From Conyzicola lurida (GTDB lineage Bacteria; Actinomycetota; Actinomycetes; Actinomycetales; Microbacteriaceae), in assembly GCF_014204935.1 (NCBI RefSeq), contig NZ_JACHMJ010000001.1, positions 1,426,001 through 1,490,000 on the forward strand: a stretch of DNA of 64,000 nt, given 5' to 3'. Position numbers and translations under genes: made by a program. Each line of letters opens with the position of its first letter. The stretch's first letter is position 1. Below are positions 15,801 to 23,724 of the stretch, in pieces. The notes beneath the pieces were generated by a model, which was not told the origin of the DNA, made no database searches, and saw nothing but the letters and a program-made list of their open reading frames with translations.

Positions 15801-18627
15801 GCGCGCGCCGATCGAGCCGTTCGTCTCCGCGGACGAGTTGCCCAAGCCGCGCGACCTCACCGCGTTCGCGCTGCGGCTGGCCCAGCTGCAGCAGCAGGCC
15901 GTCGCGGTGCGCGCGGCATACGGTGCCGTGTCGGGGCTCGAACAGCCGTCCGACTGGAACCCGCTGGTCGAGGCCGACTCGACGCGCCTGCGCGGCCTGT
16001 CGGGGTGGATCACCTGGCTCGGTCAGGTGCTTCCGGCATCCGACGAGTCGGGCGCGCGGGCGTACTACGCGCAGCGCGCCGTGCCCGAGCCAGCCGGCCC
16101 GGTCACGGCGGTCGTCGACGCCCTCGTGGCCGTGGATGCCGCGCTGACCCCGGATGCCGTCGAGACCTGGTCCGACGGGCGACCGCTGCTGCCGCTCTGG
16201 CGGGCGACCGCTCCCGGCCGCGCGGTGAGCACTACCGGACACACGACGCTCGCGAACTGGATCGCGCTGATCGACTACGTCGAGCCGCTGCACCCCGCCG
16301 GTCTCGGTGACGCGCGCCGCGACATCCTTACCGGGGTCCTGCCGCCGGAGAACGCGATCGCCTCCTTCGAGAAGGGGGTCGCGACCGCGTCGCTGCGCGA
16401 GCGCGCCGCGAGCACCACGCTCGACGCCTTCGATGCGGCGGCCCACGGGTCGGCCGTCGACCGGTTCACCGATTCCTCCGAGCGCACGCGGCAGCTGCTC
16501 GTCACCGACATCCCCGCCGACCTGCTCGAGCGGCGCACGTTCGACATCGCCGGCACGACCGGCCAGATCGGCGAGCTCAAGCGCCAGCTCGACCGCCAGC
16601 GCGGTGGCCTCGGAGTGCGCTCGCTGCTCGAGAAGTTCGGACCGCTCATCTCCGAGCTCACGCCGTGCACGCTGATGAGCCCCGAATCGGTCGCGCGCTT
16701 CTTCGGTGCGACGGCCGACCTGTTCGACATCGTCGTCTTCGACGAGGCGTCGCAGATCCGTGTCGCGGACGCCATCGGCGCGATGGGCCGCGGGCGCTCC
16801 GTGGTCATCGTGGGCGACAGCAAGCAGATGCCGCCGACGAGCTTCGCCGAGATCACGGTCGACGTCGACGACACGGACCGCGGCGACGGCCAGTTCGTGC
16901 AGGACGAGGAGTCGATCCTGTCGGAGTGCGTGAGCGCGCAGGTGCCGAGCCGCGCCCTCACCTGGCACTACCGCAGCCAGGACGAGTCGCTCATCAGCTT
17001 CAGCAACGAGCACTACTACGGCAACCTGTCGTCGTTCCCGTCGCCTCTTCACGGGTCGAGCGACAACGGCATCGCCGGACACGGCATCAGCCTCGTCCGC
17101 GTCGACGGTAAGTTCCTCCGCTCGGGCGCCGGCAAGGCGCTGCGCACCAACCCGGTCGAGGCCGAGGCCATCGTCGCCGAGATCGAGCGCCGGTTCGCCG
17201 GGTCGCCCGTTCTGCTCCCGTCGCTCGGCGTCGTGACCTTCAACGCCCAGCAGCGGGCGCTCATCGAGTCGCTGCTGCGCGACGCGGGCGACCCGCGCAT
17301 CGTCGAGGCGCTCGACGACACGGCGGAGGGCATCTTCGTCAAGAACCTCGAGAACGTGCAGGGTGACGAGCGCGACACGATCCTGTTCTCGACCGCGTTC
17401 AGCGCCAACGAGAAGGGTACGCTGCCGCTCAACTTCGGACCGGTCGGCCAGGCCGGCGGCGAACGGCGGCTGAATGTGGCGATCACACGCGCGCGGCGCC
17501 AGGTCGTGTTGTTCTCCAGCTTCGACCCGGGCGACCTCCGGGCGGAAGAAACGACCTCGATCGGGCTCAAGCACCTCAAGCTGTACCTCGAGCTCGCCGC
17601 CGCGGGCTCCCCCACGGCCTCGGCGAAGTTCGGCGAGAACTCGGTCGACCGTCACCGCGAGGAAATCGCCGGAGCGCTGCGCGACCGCGGGCTCGTTGTG
17701 ACGACCGACGTCGGACTCTCCGACTTCCGCATCGACCTGAGCATCGCCGCCCCCGACGACCCGACCCAGCCGCTCGTCGCCGTGCTGCTCGACAACGAAG
17801 CGTGGGCCCGGCGCGCCACGGTCGCCGACCGCGACGGACTGCCCGACTCCGTGCTCCGCCACCTGATGAAGTGGCCGGGCGTCTCCCGGGTCTGGATGCC
17901 GGATTGGCTCGAGAACCGTGCCGACGTCGTCGACCGCCTCGTCGCGCAGACCGACGAGGCCCGCGAGAACCTGCTCCTGAGCGAGGTAGCGGTGGAGGTC
18001 GAGGCGGCACCGGTCGTCATCGAAGCCGCGCCGACGATTCCGCAGACGGTGCCCGACGACGACGTGTTCGTGCCGTGGGTACCGCGCGTGGCCGGCACGG
18101 TCGAGGTGCTCGACCGACTGCCCGATCCGGATGCCGCGGCGCAGGTCACCGGAGTGATCCGCGAGATCGTCGAGACCGAGGGTCCCGTCAACATCGTGCG
18201 GTTGGCCAAACTCACAGCGTCGGCGTTCGAGCTCGACAGGGTCGTGCAGGCCCGGGTGCTCCCGATCGTCGAGTGTGTGCCGAACGAGCTGAGGGTGGCC
18301 GGCGACACGGGGTATGCCTGGCCGCCGCGGGTGGTTCCGTCGGAGTGGGACCGCGCGCGGCGCACTCCCGCCGACGTCGACCGCGACATCGAGCACGTGC
18401 ATCCGCGGGAGCTCGTCAACGCGATGGTCGCGATCGCCATCACGAGCGCCGGCCTCTACGAGGACGAGCTGCGACGCGAGACGAGCCGGTTCTTCGGCTA
18501 CGCGCGCGTCACGCCGAAGGTTGCCGCGGTGCTCGACGCGGCGATCGCGCGCGCCGAGGCCGAGGGCCGGCTCGAGCACACCCCCGCCGGGCTGATCGCG
18601 GCGACGGAGGCGGACGCCGAGGGCTAG
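12862..18627 (+). CDS. Giant transglutaminase-like / DUF4011 / SF1 helicase / MTES_1575-type nuclease / DUF3320 protein
   Basis: 1921 residues, one of the largest single-gene units in the window. Domains seen in order: a beta-rich N-terminus; a transglutaminase-like core with Cys219 in VGTCLDTT and the His of DGHAFLGYW some 25 residues on; DUF4011 around 370-580 (WKNALLDLSLRNRLINF); Walker A EGPPGTGKSQT near 675; Walker B DEASQIR near 1295; NVAITRARRQVVLF near 1538; a Vsr/DUF559-like nuclease fold around 1597-1690 with GLSDFRIDLSI; and a DUF3320-type winged-helix end (about 1750-1850). The same order defines the Hhe candidate antiphage protein, but proteins like this are also widespread in Microbacteriaceae chromosomes, so defence versus housekeeping is unresolved. 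GTG 12862 has GGAGG 8 nt upstream. Confidence 0.85.
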   Translation: MELTVVIDAVPVLSYAAAHNRLPVINGITIANPGDARPGAVLRVGARSALGVLSVPFERLIDLGAADTVRLTDVPLVLDAAAMLSVEERRPASITAVIEHDGVEIASSRVEVDLLAAHQWVRNPPNLSLELLAAYVQPNHPAIARLLAAASDRLEATTGSGSLQGYQAGEERVDEIVRAVFESMQAVGVRYSEPPASWGDDGQKVRTPGEVLDGRVGTCLDTTLVMAAALEQAGINPLLWLVDGHAFLGYWRTESHSGVAATTEYMDAVNLVDLGSIGLVETTMVTDAGATFEAARRRPVVEHTQGRPEHILGITDVAAARRSTVFPLPARTNNPDGTVTVTMYQPAAAAQREYEEYERLAAESPERATVPYRVAQWKNALLDLSLRNRLINFSDAARLTLAVPDSDVAFLEDLVTDGKPISLKPSDDLAAIQQQRGIRFGRDLPEEERTELLRDKREVFSDITTAAYTAKLRALAYKAKTIEEETGANNLYLAFGTLVWNLNGKDLRSPLVLVPVKIDPGRGGRYRISQDESGTSTPNYCLLEKLKQSFGLEIPGLAEPEEDAAGIDLAAAFQATRLAIAEAGLPFRVESTIDLSILQFAKFRLWKDLDENWEEFAKNPLVRHLIESPTEEFVDPVAGQPDLDLDGLGALSPIPADASQLGAIAAAVSDQTFVLEGPPGTGKSQTITNLLVRAIAEGKKVLFVAEKRAALQVVQRRLDEVGLGAFTLDLHDKGSRPLAVRAQIKDALQHRVTADRDGIQAARDTLDGSRRSLARYATRLHEKNAAGLSLYSARTRLLAADPLTPTMDVPDAIVTAAPSDSLRALFRLLPDVADNARPAPNHPWSLVDSAVGVDGAPVDQARLLAALAAVDESVAALPTTGLLAAPLDRATSLEGLRAIAGVVAAPTVPLAALDGSLDPAWSSSAARAHEQLDAVLQSYRTTLGGVAPGILSLDLTALHTAAVAADESGFFGRKKRRLAVRAPIEPFVSADELPKPRDLTAFALRLAQLQQQAVAVRAAYGAVSGLEQPSDWNPLVEADSTRLRGLSGWITWLGQVLPASDESGARAYYAQRAVPEPAGPVTAVVDALVAVDAALTPDAVETWSDGRPLLPLWRATAPGRAVSTTGHTTLANWIALIDYVEPLHPAGLGDARRDILTGVLPPENAIASFEKGVATASLRERAASTTLDAFDAAAHGSAVDRFTDSSERTRQLLVTDIPADLLERRTFDIAGTTGQIGELKRQLDRQRGGLGVRSLLEKFGPLISELTPCTLMSPESVARFFGATADLFDIVVFDEASQIRVADAIGAMGRGRSVVIVGDSKQMPPTSFAEITVDVDDTDRGDGQFVQDEESILSECVSAQVPSRALTWHYRSQDESLISFSNEHYYGNLSSFPSPLHGSSDNGIAGHGISLVRVDGKFLRSGAGKALRTNPVEAEAIVAEIERRFAGSPVLLPSLGVVTFNAQQRALIESLLRDAGDPRIVEALDDTAEGIFVKNLENVQGDERDTILFSTAFSANEKGTLPLNFGPVGQAGGERRLNVAITRARRQVVLFSSFDPGDLRAEETTSIGLKHLKLYLELAAAGSPTASAKFGENSVDRHREEIAGALRDRGLVVTTDVGLSDFRIDLSIAAPDDPTQPLVAVLLDNEAWARRATVADRDGLPDSVLRHLMKWPGVSRVWMPDWLENRADVVDRLVAQTDEARENLLLSEVAVEVEAAPVVIEAAPTIPQTVPDDDVFVPWVPRVAGTVEVLDRLPDPDAAAQVTGVIREIVETEGPVNIVRLAKLTASAFELDRVVQARVLPIVECVPNELRVAGDTGYAWPPRVVPSEWDRARRTPADVDRDIEHVHPRELVNAMVAIAITSAGLYEDELRRETSRFFGYARVTPKVAAVLDAAIARAEAEGRLEHTPAGLIAATEADAEG

Positions 18628-18887
18628 TGTCCGAAATCGTCCGGGTTGTAGTGGCCGTCGCTGCTGTCGTCGTCGTCGGCGATGTCGGGCCGTTCGATGG
18701 TCTCGAACAGCACGGCGACACCGGGGCTGAGGAGGATGCTGATGACCCTGCCCTCGATGCCGGTGAAGTCGATGATGTCGCCACCGCCGCGGACGGCCGC
18801 GATCGCGTCAGCCTTCAGCTCGTCGACCTTGGTCTCGGGGGCGAGGTAGAAGTCCTGGCCCTCGATCCTCAGACGGGTGGTCTTCAT
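18624..18887 (-). CDS. Small acidic conserved hypothetical protein
   Basis: 87 residues with a short beta-rich body (TRLRIEGQDFYLAP and GRVISILLSPGVAVLFE) and a very acidic tail rich in Asp. I do not recognise it. The start overlaps the stop of the upstream DUF7882 gene by 4 nt (ATGA), so the two are co-translated; its own stop overlaps that of the giant helicase on the other strand within a shared CTAG. The intact frame, coupling and actinobacterial codon use support a real gene. The pairing with a DUF7882 protein of similar size suggests the two work together. Confidence 0.68.
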   Translation of the reverse strand: MKTTRLRIEGQDFYLAPETKVDELKADAIAAVRGGGDIIDFTGIEGRVISILLSPGVAVLFETIERPDIADDDDSSDGHYNPDDFGH

Positions 18888-19225
18888 GCGGTCGTCGTCT
18901 TCTGTGAGCCCACTTCGGGAGCCGCGTCAGCGGGTTCGGGAAGGAGTTCCAGTCCGCCGACGGTCGCGCCAGAGGACATCATGACCTCGAGCCACGCGCG
19001 GTTGAGAGCCGGGCGTCGACCGCCCAGGTACTCGAAAGCGAGCGGGATGCTCGAGTCGATCCACAGGCTGACCCGGCCGCCGCCGCGCTCGTTGGTGCGC
19101 GACCAGGAGAAGAAGAAGTTGTCGCGGTGGCGGAGCTTCGACTGGAACACGATCTGCAGGTGCGCGAGAACGCGGTCGTCGAATTCGTACTCGCGGTTGT
19201 TGTGTCCGTAGACGAGTTTCCCCAT
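18884..19225 (-). CDS. DUF7882-family protein (often misnamed ATP-dependent DNA ligase)
   Basis: 113 residues. MGKLVYGHNNREYEFDDRVLAH at the start, the RDNFFFSW strand and the SLWIDSSIPLAFEYLG segment match small actinobacterial proteins that databases often label as DNA ligase although they are far too short and lack the ligase lysine motif. The family is common in Microbacteriaceae and its function is unknown. ATG 19225 is chosen because family members begin with MGKL; the upstream extension to 19294 has no similarity. It is the first gene of a two-gene unit with the 87-residue acidic protein. Confidence 0.8.
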   Translation of the reverse strand: MGKLVYGHNNREYEFDDRVLAHLQIVFQSKLRHRDNFFFSWSRTNERGGGRVSLWIDSSIPLAFEYLGGRRPALNRAWLEVMMSSGATVGGLELLPEPADAAPEVGSQKTTTA

Positions 19226-19331
19226 GGAAATGTCAGCCCTTTCATCCGGCGCGCTGGCGTGCGTGGACGTAGCGCTGGGAGAACAATATCCCACGCCGAC
19301 GGGGCCCGAACGCAGCCTCGGACGGAGCCGG

Positions 19332-19640
19332 TCACTTCTTGTTGCGCGACGGCGAGCCGGCCAGCGTCAGACTGGCGAGGGTGTTGTTGGTTTTCGCCCG
19401 CGCGAGCGGCTTGCCCTGGTAGTCCTTGCGCCTCTTCAGTTCGGCCTTGAGTTCTTTCGCGGCGGCCTTGCGGCGCTGCGCGGTCTGCTTGCGGTAGCGC
19501 TTCATGTCCCGCTTCGTCGGGACGAGTTCGGCGGCGAGGCCCGCGACCGCGTCGCGCTTGCTCCAGAGCAGGGTCGCGGTCGCGACGAGGATCAGAAGGA
19601 CGACGACGCGGCCTCGTGCTGGGCGGATCTCGGTGGTCAT
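19332..19640 (-). CDS. Small single-pass membrane protein, highly basic
   Basis: 102 residues. An N-terminal hydrophobic stretch (about 11-26, VVVLLILVATATLLW) is followed by a long, lysine- and arginine-rich helical region (RKQTAQRRKAAAKELKAEL), which is predicted to be a coiled helix in the cytoplasm or periplasm depending on topology. I recognise no domain. A GAAGAG lies before the ATG. It is transcribed alone away from the SDR at 19801, across a 160-bp divergent region. Confidence 0.65.
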   Translation of the reverse strand: MTTEIRPARGRVVVLLILVATATLLWSKRDAVAGLAAELVPTKRDMKRYRKQTAQRRKAAAKELKAELKRRKDYQGKPLARAKTNNTLASLTLAGSPSRNKK

Positions 19641-19722
19641 GCGTGACTCTTCTCGTGTAGCCGGAATGTTCGGTTTTCAGCCTGTGCGAATCTGCTGGCC
19701 GGGGCAAGGGTCCCGGGCGGAC

Positions 19723-19737
19723 TAGCAGGCTGTGCTA
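19723..19737. promoter_or_regulatory. Short inverted repeat TAGCA-N5-TGCTA
   Basis: TAGCA and TGCTA flank the 5-nt centre GGCTG. It lies 64 nt before the SDR start at 19801 in the divergent intergenic region, a plausible place for a TetR- or LacI-type operator. There is no adjacent regulator gene, and a repeat this short could occur by chance. Confidence 0.3.
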
Positions 19738-19800
19738 ATCAACGGGTGTTGAATAGTGGTACCGGTCGAACGGCCGGACGAATTCAAAGGAGTCATCACC

Positions 19801-20541
19801 ATGGCACGCGTCAGCGGAAAAGTCGCCCTCATCAGCGGTGGAGCACGGGGAATGGGCGCGGCGCACGCGCGCCGTCTCGTCGAGGAGGGCGCACGGGTGG
19901 TCATCGGCGACCTGCTCGACGAGGTCGGCGAAGCGACCGCCGCCGAGATCGGCGAGAGCGCACGCTACGTGCACCTCGACGTCACGAAGCCCGAGGACTG
20001 GGCGGCGGCGGTGGCCGTCGCGGTCTCCGAATTCGGCGGCCTCGACATCCTCGTCAACAACGCGGGAATCGCGAACTTCGCATCGATCGAGGACTACACG
20101 CTCGAGCAGTGGAACCTCATCATCGCGATCAACCTCACCGGCACGTTCAACGGCGTCAAGGCCGCGATCCCCGCGCTCAAGGAGTCGGGTGCCGGTTCGA
20201 TCATCAACATCTCGTCGACCGCCGGGCTCAAGGGCGTCGCGGCCCTTCCCGGGTATACGGCCGCCAAGTTCGCGGTGCGCGGGCTTACCAAAGAGATCGC
20301 GATCGACCTCGGCAAGTACAACATCCGTGCCAACTCGATCCACCCGGGCAACATCCGCACCCCCATGACCGACGGGCTCGACGTCGACCAGAGCTCGGTG
20401 CCGCTCGCGCGCATGGGCGAGGTCTCGGAGCTGTCGAACCTGGTGCTGTTCCTCGCCAGTGACGAGTCGAGCTTCTCCACGGGCGCCGAGTTCGTCGCCG
20501 ACGGCGGAGAGACCGCGGGAATCGTCCCTTCCGCGGCCTAG
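19801..20541 (+). CDS. SDR-family oxidoreductase (FabG/hydroxysteroid dehydrogenase-like)
   Basis: 246-residue classical SDR. Seen: GGARGMG at 13-19, the acidic residue of VVIGDLLD (Asp37) that favours NAD+, NNAG at 86-89, and catalytic Ser139, Tyr152 and Lys156 (YTAAK); the C-terminus has the FLASDESSFSTGAEFVADGG segment of the FabG-like group. The closest named groups are 3-alpha/20-beta-hydroxysteroid dehydrogenases and glucose 1-dehydrogenases; the true substrate is unknown. Start ATG 19801 has AAAGGAG 8 nt upstream, the clearest Shine-Dalgarno in this part of the window. It is a single gene, with the short inverted repeat at 19723 in its upstream region. Confidence 0.87.
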   Translation: MARVSGKVALISGGARGMGAAHARRLVEEGARVVIGDLLDEVGEATAAEIGESARYVHLDVTKPEDWAAAVAVAVSEFGGLDILVNNAGIANFASIEDYTLEQWNLIIAINLTGTFNGVKAAIPALKESGAGSIINISSTAGLKGVAALPGYTAAKFAVRGLTKEIAIDLGKYNIRANSIHPGNIRTPMTDGLDVDQSSVPLARMGEVSELSNLVLFLASDESSFSTGAEFVADGGETAGIVPSAA

Positions 20542-20582
20542 TCCTGCGCTGTGTAGTCCCGCTCTGTCTCGACCTGGGCCGA

Positions 20583-21236
20583 CTAGTCCTGAACGGGCTC
20601 GTCGGCAGCCGGGACCGCGCGCGAGTGCCACAGGCTCGCCGCGGTCTCGGCGACGTCGAGCACGAGCGGCAGCGCCCCGGCGAGCATCGACGCGGCCGGC
20701 AGCGAGCTCGCGGCGTGACGGCCGAGCGCGCCCGCGCCCAAGGCCCGCCAGGTCGCGACGATCACGGCGGAGGCCCCGGGCGACGCGGTGAAGCCCTCCA
20801 CGTAGTCGGCGGCCCGGGTCACGCGCTCGGTGGCGTCCACGTCGAGCACCGTCGGTGCCGGCGTGCGGTTCAGGGCCGCGTCGAGCGCGGCGGCGATGCT
20901 CGCGTCCTCGTCGGCGAGTCGCGCGGTCCGACGCTGTCGCTCTGGCTGCTCGTCCGGTTCGAGAAGCCAGACGACGGATGCCGCGGCCTCCAGCGCGTCC
21001 CGCAGAGCGGCGAACGCGGGCTCGGTGTAGCCGTGCACCGCCGTCAGGTGTTCGCTCGTCGCCCGCAGAGAGGCGCGGGCGATCGCCGCCGCCGGGGAAC
21101 CGTCGTCGGCGAGAACGGACCCGGCTTCGACGTCGTAGAACGTCGTCTGGCTCAGCGACGCGAGAAACTCGACGCGGTCGGCGATCTCGGCGGCGGTGTC
21201 GCCGGCGGCCGCGGCCGCGCGATCAGCGTCCGCCAC
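20583..21236 (-). CDS. Hypothetical alpha-helical protein
   Basis: 217 residues, almost wholly helical and alanine-rich, without signal peptide or membrane segment. The segment ALRDALEAAASVVWLLEP recalls helical bundles of actinobacterial hypothetical proteins, but I cannot name a family. I use GTG 21236, which overlaps the last 14 nt of the DUF2207 gene; the longer frame to 21314 would overlap that gene's glycine-rich tail and is less likely. The overlap implies co-transcription with the membrane protein upstream. Confidence 0.6.
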   Translation of the reverse strand: MADADRAAAAAGDTAAEIADRVEFLASLSQTTFYDVEAGSVLADDGSPAAAIARASLRATSEHLTAVHGYTEPAFAALRDALEAAASVVWLLEPDEQPERQRRTARLADEDASIAAALDAALNRTPAPTVLDVDATERVTRAADYVEGFTASPGASAVIVATWRALGAGALGRHAASSLPAASMLAGALPLVLDVAETAASLWHSRAVPAADEPVQD

Positions 21237-23094
21237 CGCCGCCACCTCCCCCGCCACCGCCGGCGAATCCGCCGCCACCGGTGCCGCCGAAGCCACTGCT
21301 GAATCCGCTGCCACCGCCGCCCCCGCTCGTCCACGACGATGAGGTGGACGCGGGTACGTACGAAGCGTCCCGCGAGATGCCGCCGAGCGCGTTCGTGAGA
21401 GCGAGCGCCGTGAACCCGTTGCGCCCGGTGAACCAGTCGACCTCGGTGTTCTGTGCCGCGACCTTGATCTCGAGTTCCTTGCTCCACTCGTCTTCGACGC
21501 CCCAGATGACGGCGAACGGCAGCAGCTTCTCGTAGAGCTTGATGATCTGCGTGGTGTCGCCGACGTCGACGCGCTCGGCGCCGTCGGGACTCTGCAGCAT
21601 CCGGAAGCGTTCCTGTTCGGCGAGCTTCAGATAGACCTGCATGCCGAGGAGGTAGTCGCGCTGCTCGGCACCGGCGACGGTGAGCAGTCCACGACGCTGC
21701 GCCATCAGCGACGAGACGACGATGGAAGCGATCGCGACGGCCATGGAGACGAACGGCCAGGGCGAGAGCGACAGGGCGGCAACGGTTCCGATGATGTTGA
21801 CCAGCGCCACGACCACGAAAACGACTCCGAGCGCGGCGGGCAGGCAGCCGCCCGGACGCCACTTCTCGCGCAGCCCCGTCGTGGTGACCGCGGTTTTGGC
21901 CGCCGCGGAGACTGCGGCGACCGCCGCGCCCAGCACTGCGTCGTTCGGCGCGAGTTCGCGCACCTCACCCGGGGTCTTCTCCGTGCCGAAGAGCGCGGTG
22001 AGGAGCTGCGATTCGATCTCGTCCGCGCCGTCCGTCGTCAGAAACTGCAGCGAGTACTCGGCACCGCTCGCCGTCACCGGGTAGTCGACGATGCGGATGT
22101 TCTTACGCACCGCGAGACTGACGAGCTGGGCGGGCACCGCGGTCGTCGGCTTGTCGACGAGGTGCGCGGCGACCATCACGTTGAGGTCTTTCGGGACCGA
22201 GTACTGCGGGATGATCGTGCCGCGGCCTCGTGCACCGTCGCCGCGACGCACCCGACCGGCGATCGCGATGCCCATCAGGGTGAGCGCGCCGACGATCGTG
22301 AGTGCCGCGACGATCGGAGACCAGATCGGGGGTGCGGTGTCGATCGACGGGGGAAGCGGCTGCGTCTTCTCCCCCGGCACGAAGGTGGACGCGGCGAAGC
22401 CGACGACCAGGGTCATCGTCTGGTTCGCGGCGAGGTCGGTGGCGCTGGCCGTATAGACGGCCGCCCCGGCGGAATCGCTCGACTGGTCGAGGGCGCAGGT
22501 GTCGGTCGCGTTAGTGGCGCCGACGAAGCACGCCGTCTCGCCCGTGAGCGCGGTCGCGATCGCGGGGTCGACGGTGAGCGTTGCCGAGACGGTGCCGAAC
22601 GGCTGGGCGAAGCCGGTGCCGTTGACGTCCCAGTAGAACTCGTCGTCGTCGGTGTCCTCGAAGTAGCCGACCACGTGCCGCTGGGTGTAGCTGATCACGT
22701 AGGTCTGCTCGCCGTAGACGAAGTCGTCGGTGCCGAGGGCCAGCTCGACGAAGTCGTTCGCGACGGTCTCGGTGTAGGGCACGGCGTCGCCGTTCTCGTC
22801 GACGACCGACTGCACGCTCGTCTCGAGGTTCACCCTCTGGTTGTAGACCGGGATGGCGCGGATGATGCCGCGGTTCTGGTCGTACTCGGGGAACTCGGCC
22901 ACGATCGTCTCGACCACGGCGAGCTGCGAGGTGCCGTCGGCAGCCTGGGAGAGCGTGTAGTCGGCGTCGAACAGCGAGAACTCGAAGTCGGAGGTGTCGT
23001 AGTCGGCGAACGCGGGGGCGGCCGTGGCTGCCGCTCCGGCCGAGAGGAGACCGACCGTGGCGAGGGTGAGCAGGACTCGAAGACGGGATCGCAT
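21223..23094 (-). CDS. DUF2207 domain membrane protein with glycine-rich tail
   Basis: 623 residues. A signal peptide (about 1-29, ending near AFADY) leads into an extracytoplasmic beta-rich DUF2207 domain (about 30-300) with FPEYDQNRGIIRAIPVYNQR, a transmembrane helix around 318-335, a cytoplasmic region, two more hydrophobic helices around 460-505 and a C-terminus built of glycine and serine (GGGGGSGF and a final poly-Gly run). This layout is typical of actinobacterial and firmicute DUF2207 proteins; their role is unknown, possibly in envelope processes. A start at 23094 puts the signal sequence right at the N-terminus. Confidence 0.85.
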   Translation of the reverse strand: MRSRLRVLLTLATVGLLSAGAAATAAPAFADYDTSDFEFSLFDADYTLSQAADGTSQLAVVETIVAEFPEYDQNRGIIRAIPVYNQRVNLETSVQSVVDENGDAVPYTETVANDFVELALGTDDFVYGEQTYVISYTQRHVVGYFEDTDDDEFYWDVNGTGFAQPFGTVSATLTVDPAIATALTGETACFVGATNATDTCALDQSSDSAGAAVYTASATDLAANQTMTLVVGFAASTFVPGEKTQPLPPSIDTAPPIWSPIVAALTIVGALTLMGIAIAGRVRRGDGARGRGTIIPQYSVPKDLNVMVAAHLVDKPTTAVPAQLVSLAVRKNIRIVDYPVTASGAEYSLQFLTTDGADEIESQLLTALFGTEKTPGEVRELAPNDAVLGAAVAAVSAAAKTAVTTTGLREKWRPGGCLPAALGVVFVVVALVNIIGTVAALSLSPWPFVSMAVAIASIVVSSLMAQRRGLLTVAGAEQRDYLLGMQVYLKLAEQERFRMLQSPDGAERVDVGDTTQIIKLYEKLLPFAVIWGVEDEWSKELEIKVAAQNTEVDWFTGRNGFTALALTNALGGISRDASYVPASTSSSWTSGGGGGSGFSSGFGGTGGGGFAGGGGGGGGGGGR

Positions 23095-23165
23095 GCGTGC
23101 GAGCCTAGCCGCCGACGATGAAGCCGACGGTGAAGCCGACGGTGAATGAGGCGCCGGACCGGAGC

Positions 23166-23717
23166 CTAGACGGCCTCGTACGCGCGGCGCAGCCAGTCGA
23201 GGAGCTCGTCGTCGAGCTGGGCCGGGTCGGTGATGCGCACCCGGTGGGTGACCATGCTGTTCCACGATCCCGCGGCCTCGATGCGGTGGGTCGGCTCGGC
23301 ACCTTTGAGCTTGATTCCGACGTCGAGGCGGTCGGCGGTCACCGCGACGATCGCGAACTTGGCGCGGCCCTTCGTCAGCCCGATGTAGCTGTTCGTCGGT
23401 GCGAGGGCGACCGGCCCAAACTCCCCCGCGGAGCTCACCAGGCGGTCGAACGTCGCACGCCAGTGTGACTTCGCGCCGGTGAAGTGCGCGGCGACCGGGT
23501 CGTCGCTCTTGTCGGCAGCACGGGTGGGCTTGAGCGTCGCGACGATCGCCATGGCGTGGCCGCGGCCGAGTTCGTAGTCGGCCGCGAGCCAGGCGACGAT
23601 TTCGCCGGTCTTCACGCCGTCGGCGAGCAGCCCCTTGGCCTCGGCCGCCGCACGGAAGTCGGCGGGGTCCATTCCGGTCTGCTTCTTGACGGTGTCGAGG
23701 TAGGCCTGAAAACTCAT
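23166..23717 (-). CDS. DUF4287/DUF5655-type protein
   Basis: 183 residues. The first ~75 residues (MSFQAYLDTVKKQTGMDPADF, then LGRGHAMAIVATLK) match DUF4287; the second half (about 85-183) has the FDRLVSSAGEFGPVALAPTN and YIGLTKGRAKFAIV features of DUF5655, a fold found in proteins that handle DNA or small ligands. Biological role unknown. The ATG is preceded at 4 nt by TAATGT, a slightly short leaderless arrangement. Only 7 nt separate it from the flavoprotein stop upstream, so it could also be read from that gene's transcript. Confidence 0.8.
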   Translation of the reverse strand: MSFQAYLDTVKKQTGMDPADFRAAAEAKGLLADGVKTGEIVAWLAADYELGRGHAMAIVATLKPTRAADKSDDPVAAHFTGAKSHWRATFDRLVSSAGEFGPVALAPTNSYIGLTKGRAKFAIVAVTADRLDVGIKLKGAEPTHRIEAAGSWNSMVTHRVRITDPAQLDDELLDWLRRAYEAV

Positions 23718-23724
23718 GGGGACA

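Noticed and set aside
12817-18579. 1920-codon open frame on the minus strand opposite the giant helicase
   Set aside because: It is the antisense shadow of a GC-rich gene; the translation is Arg/Val/Gly-rich low-complexity sequence, while the plus frame has ordered helicase motifs.
23115-23146. Tandem GAAGCCGACGGT repeat upstream of the DUF2207 gene
   Set aside because: Only two copies in a 70-nt gap; too short to call a regulatory or variable repeat.
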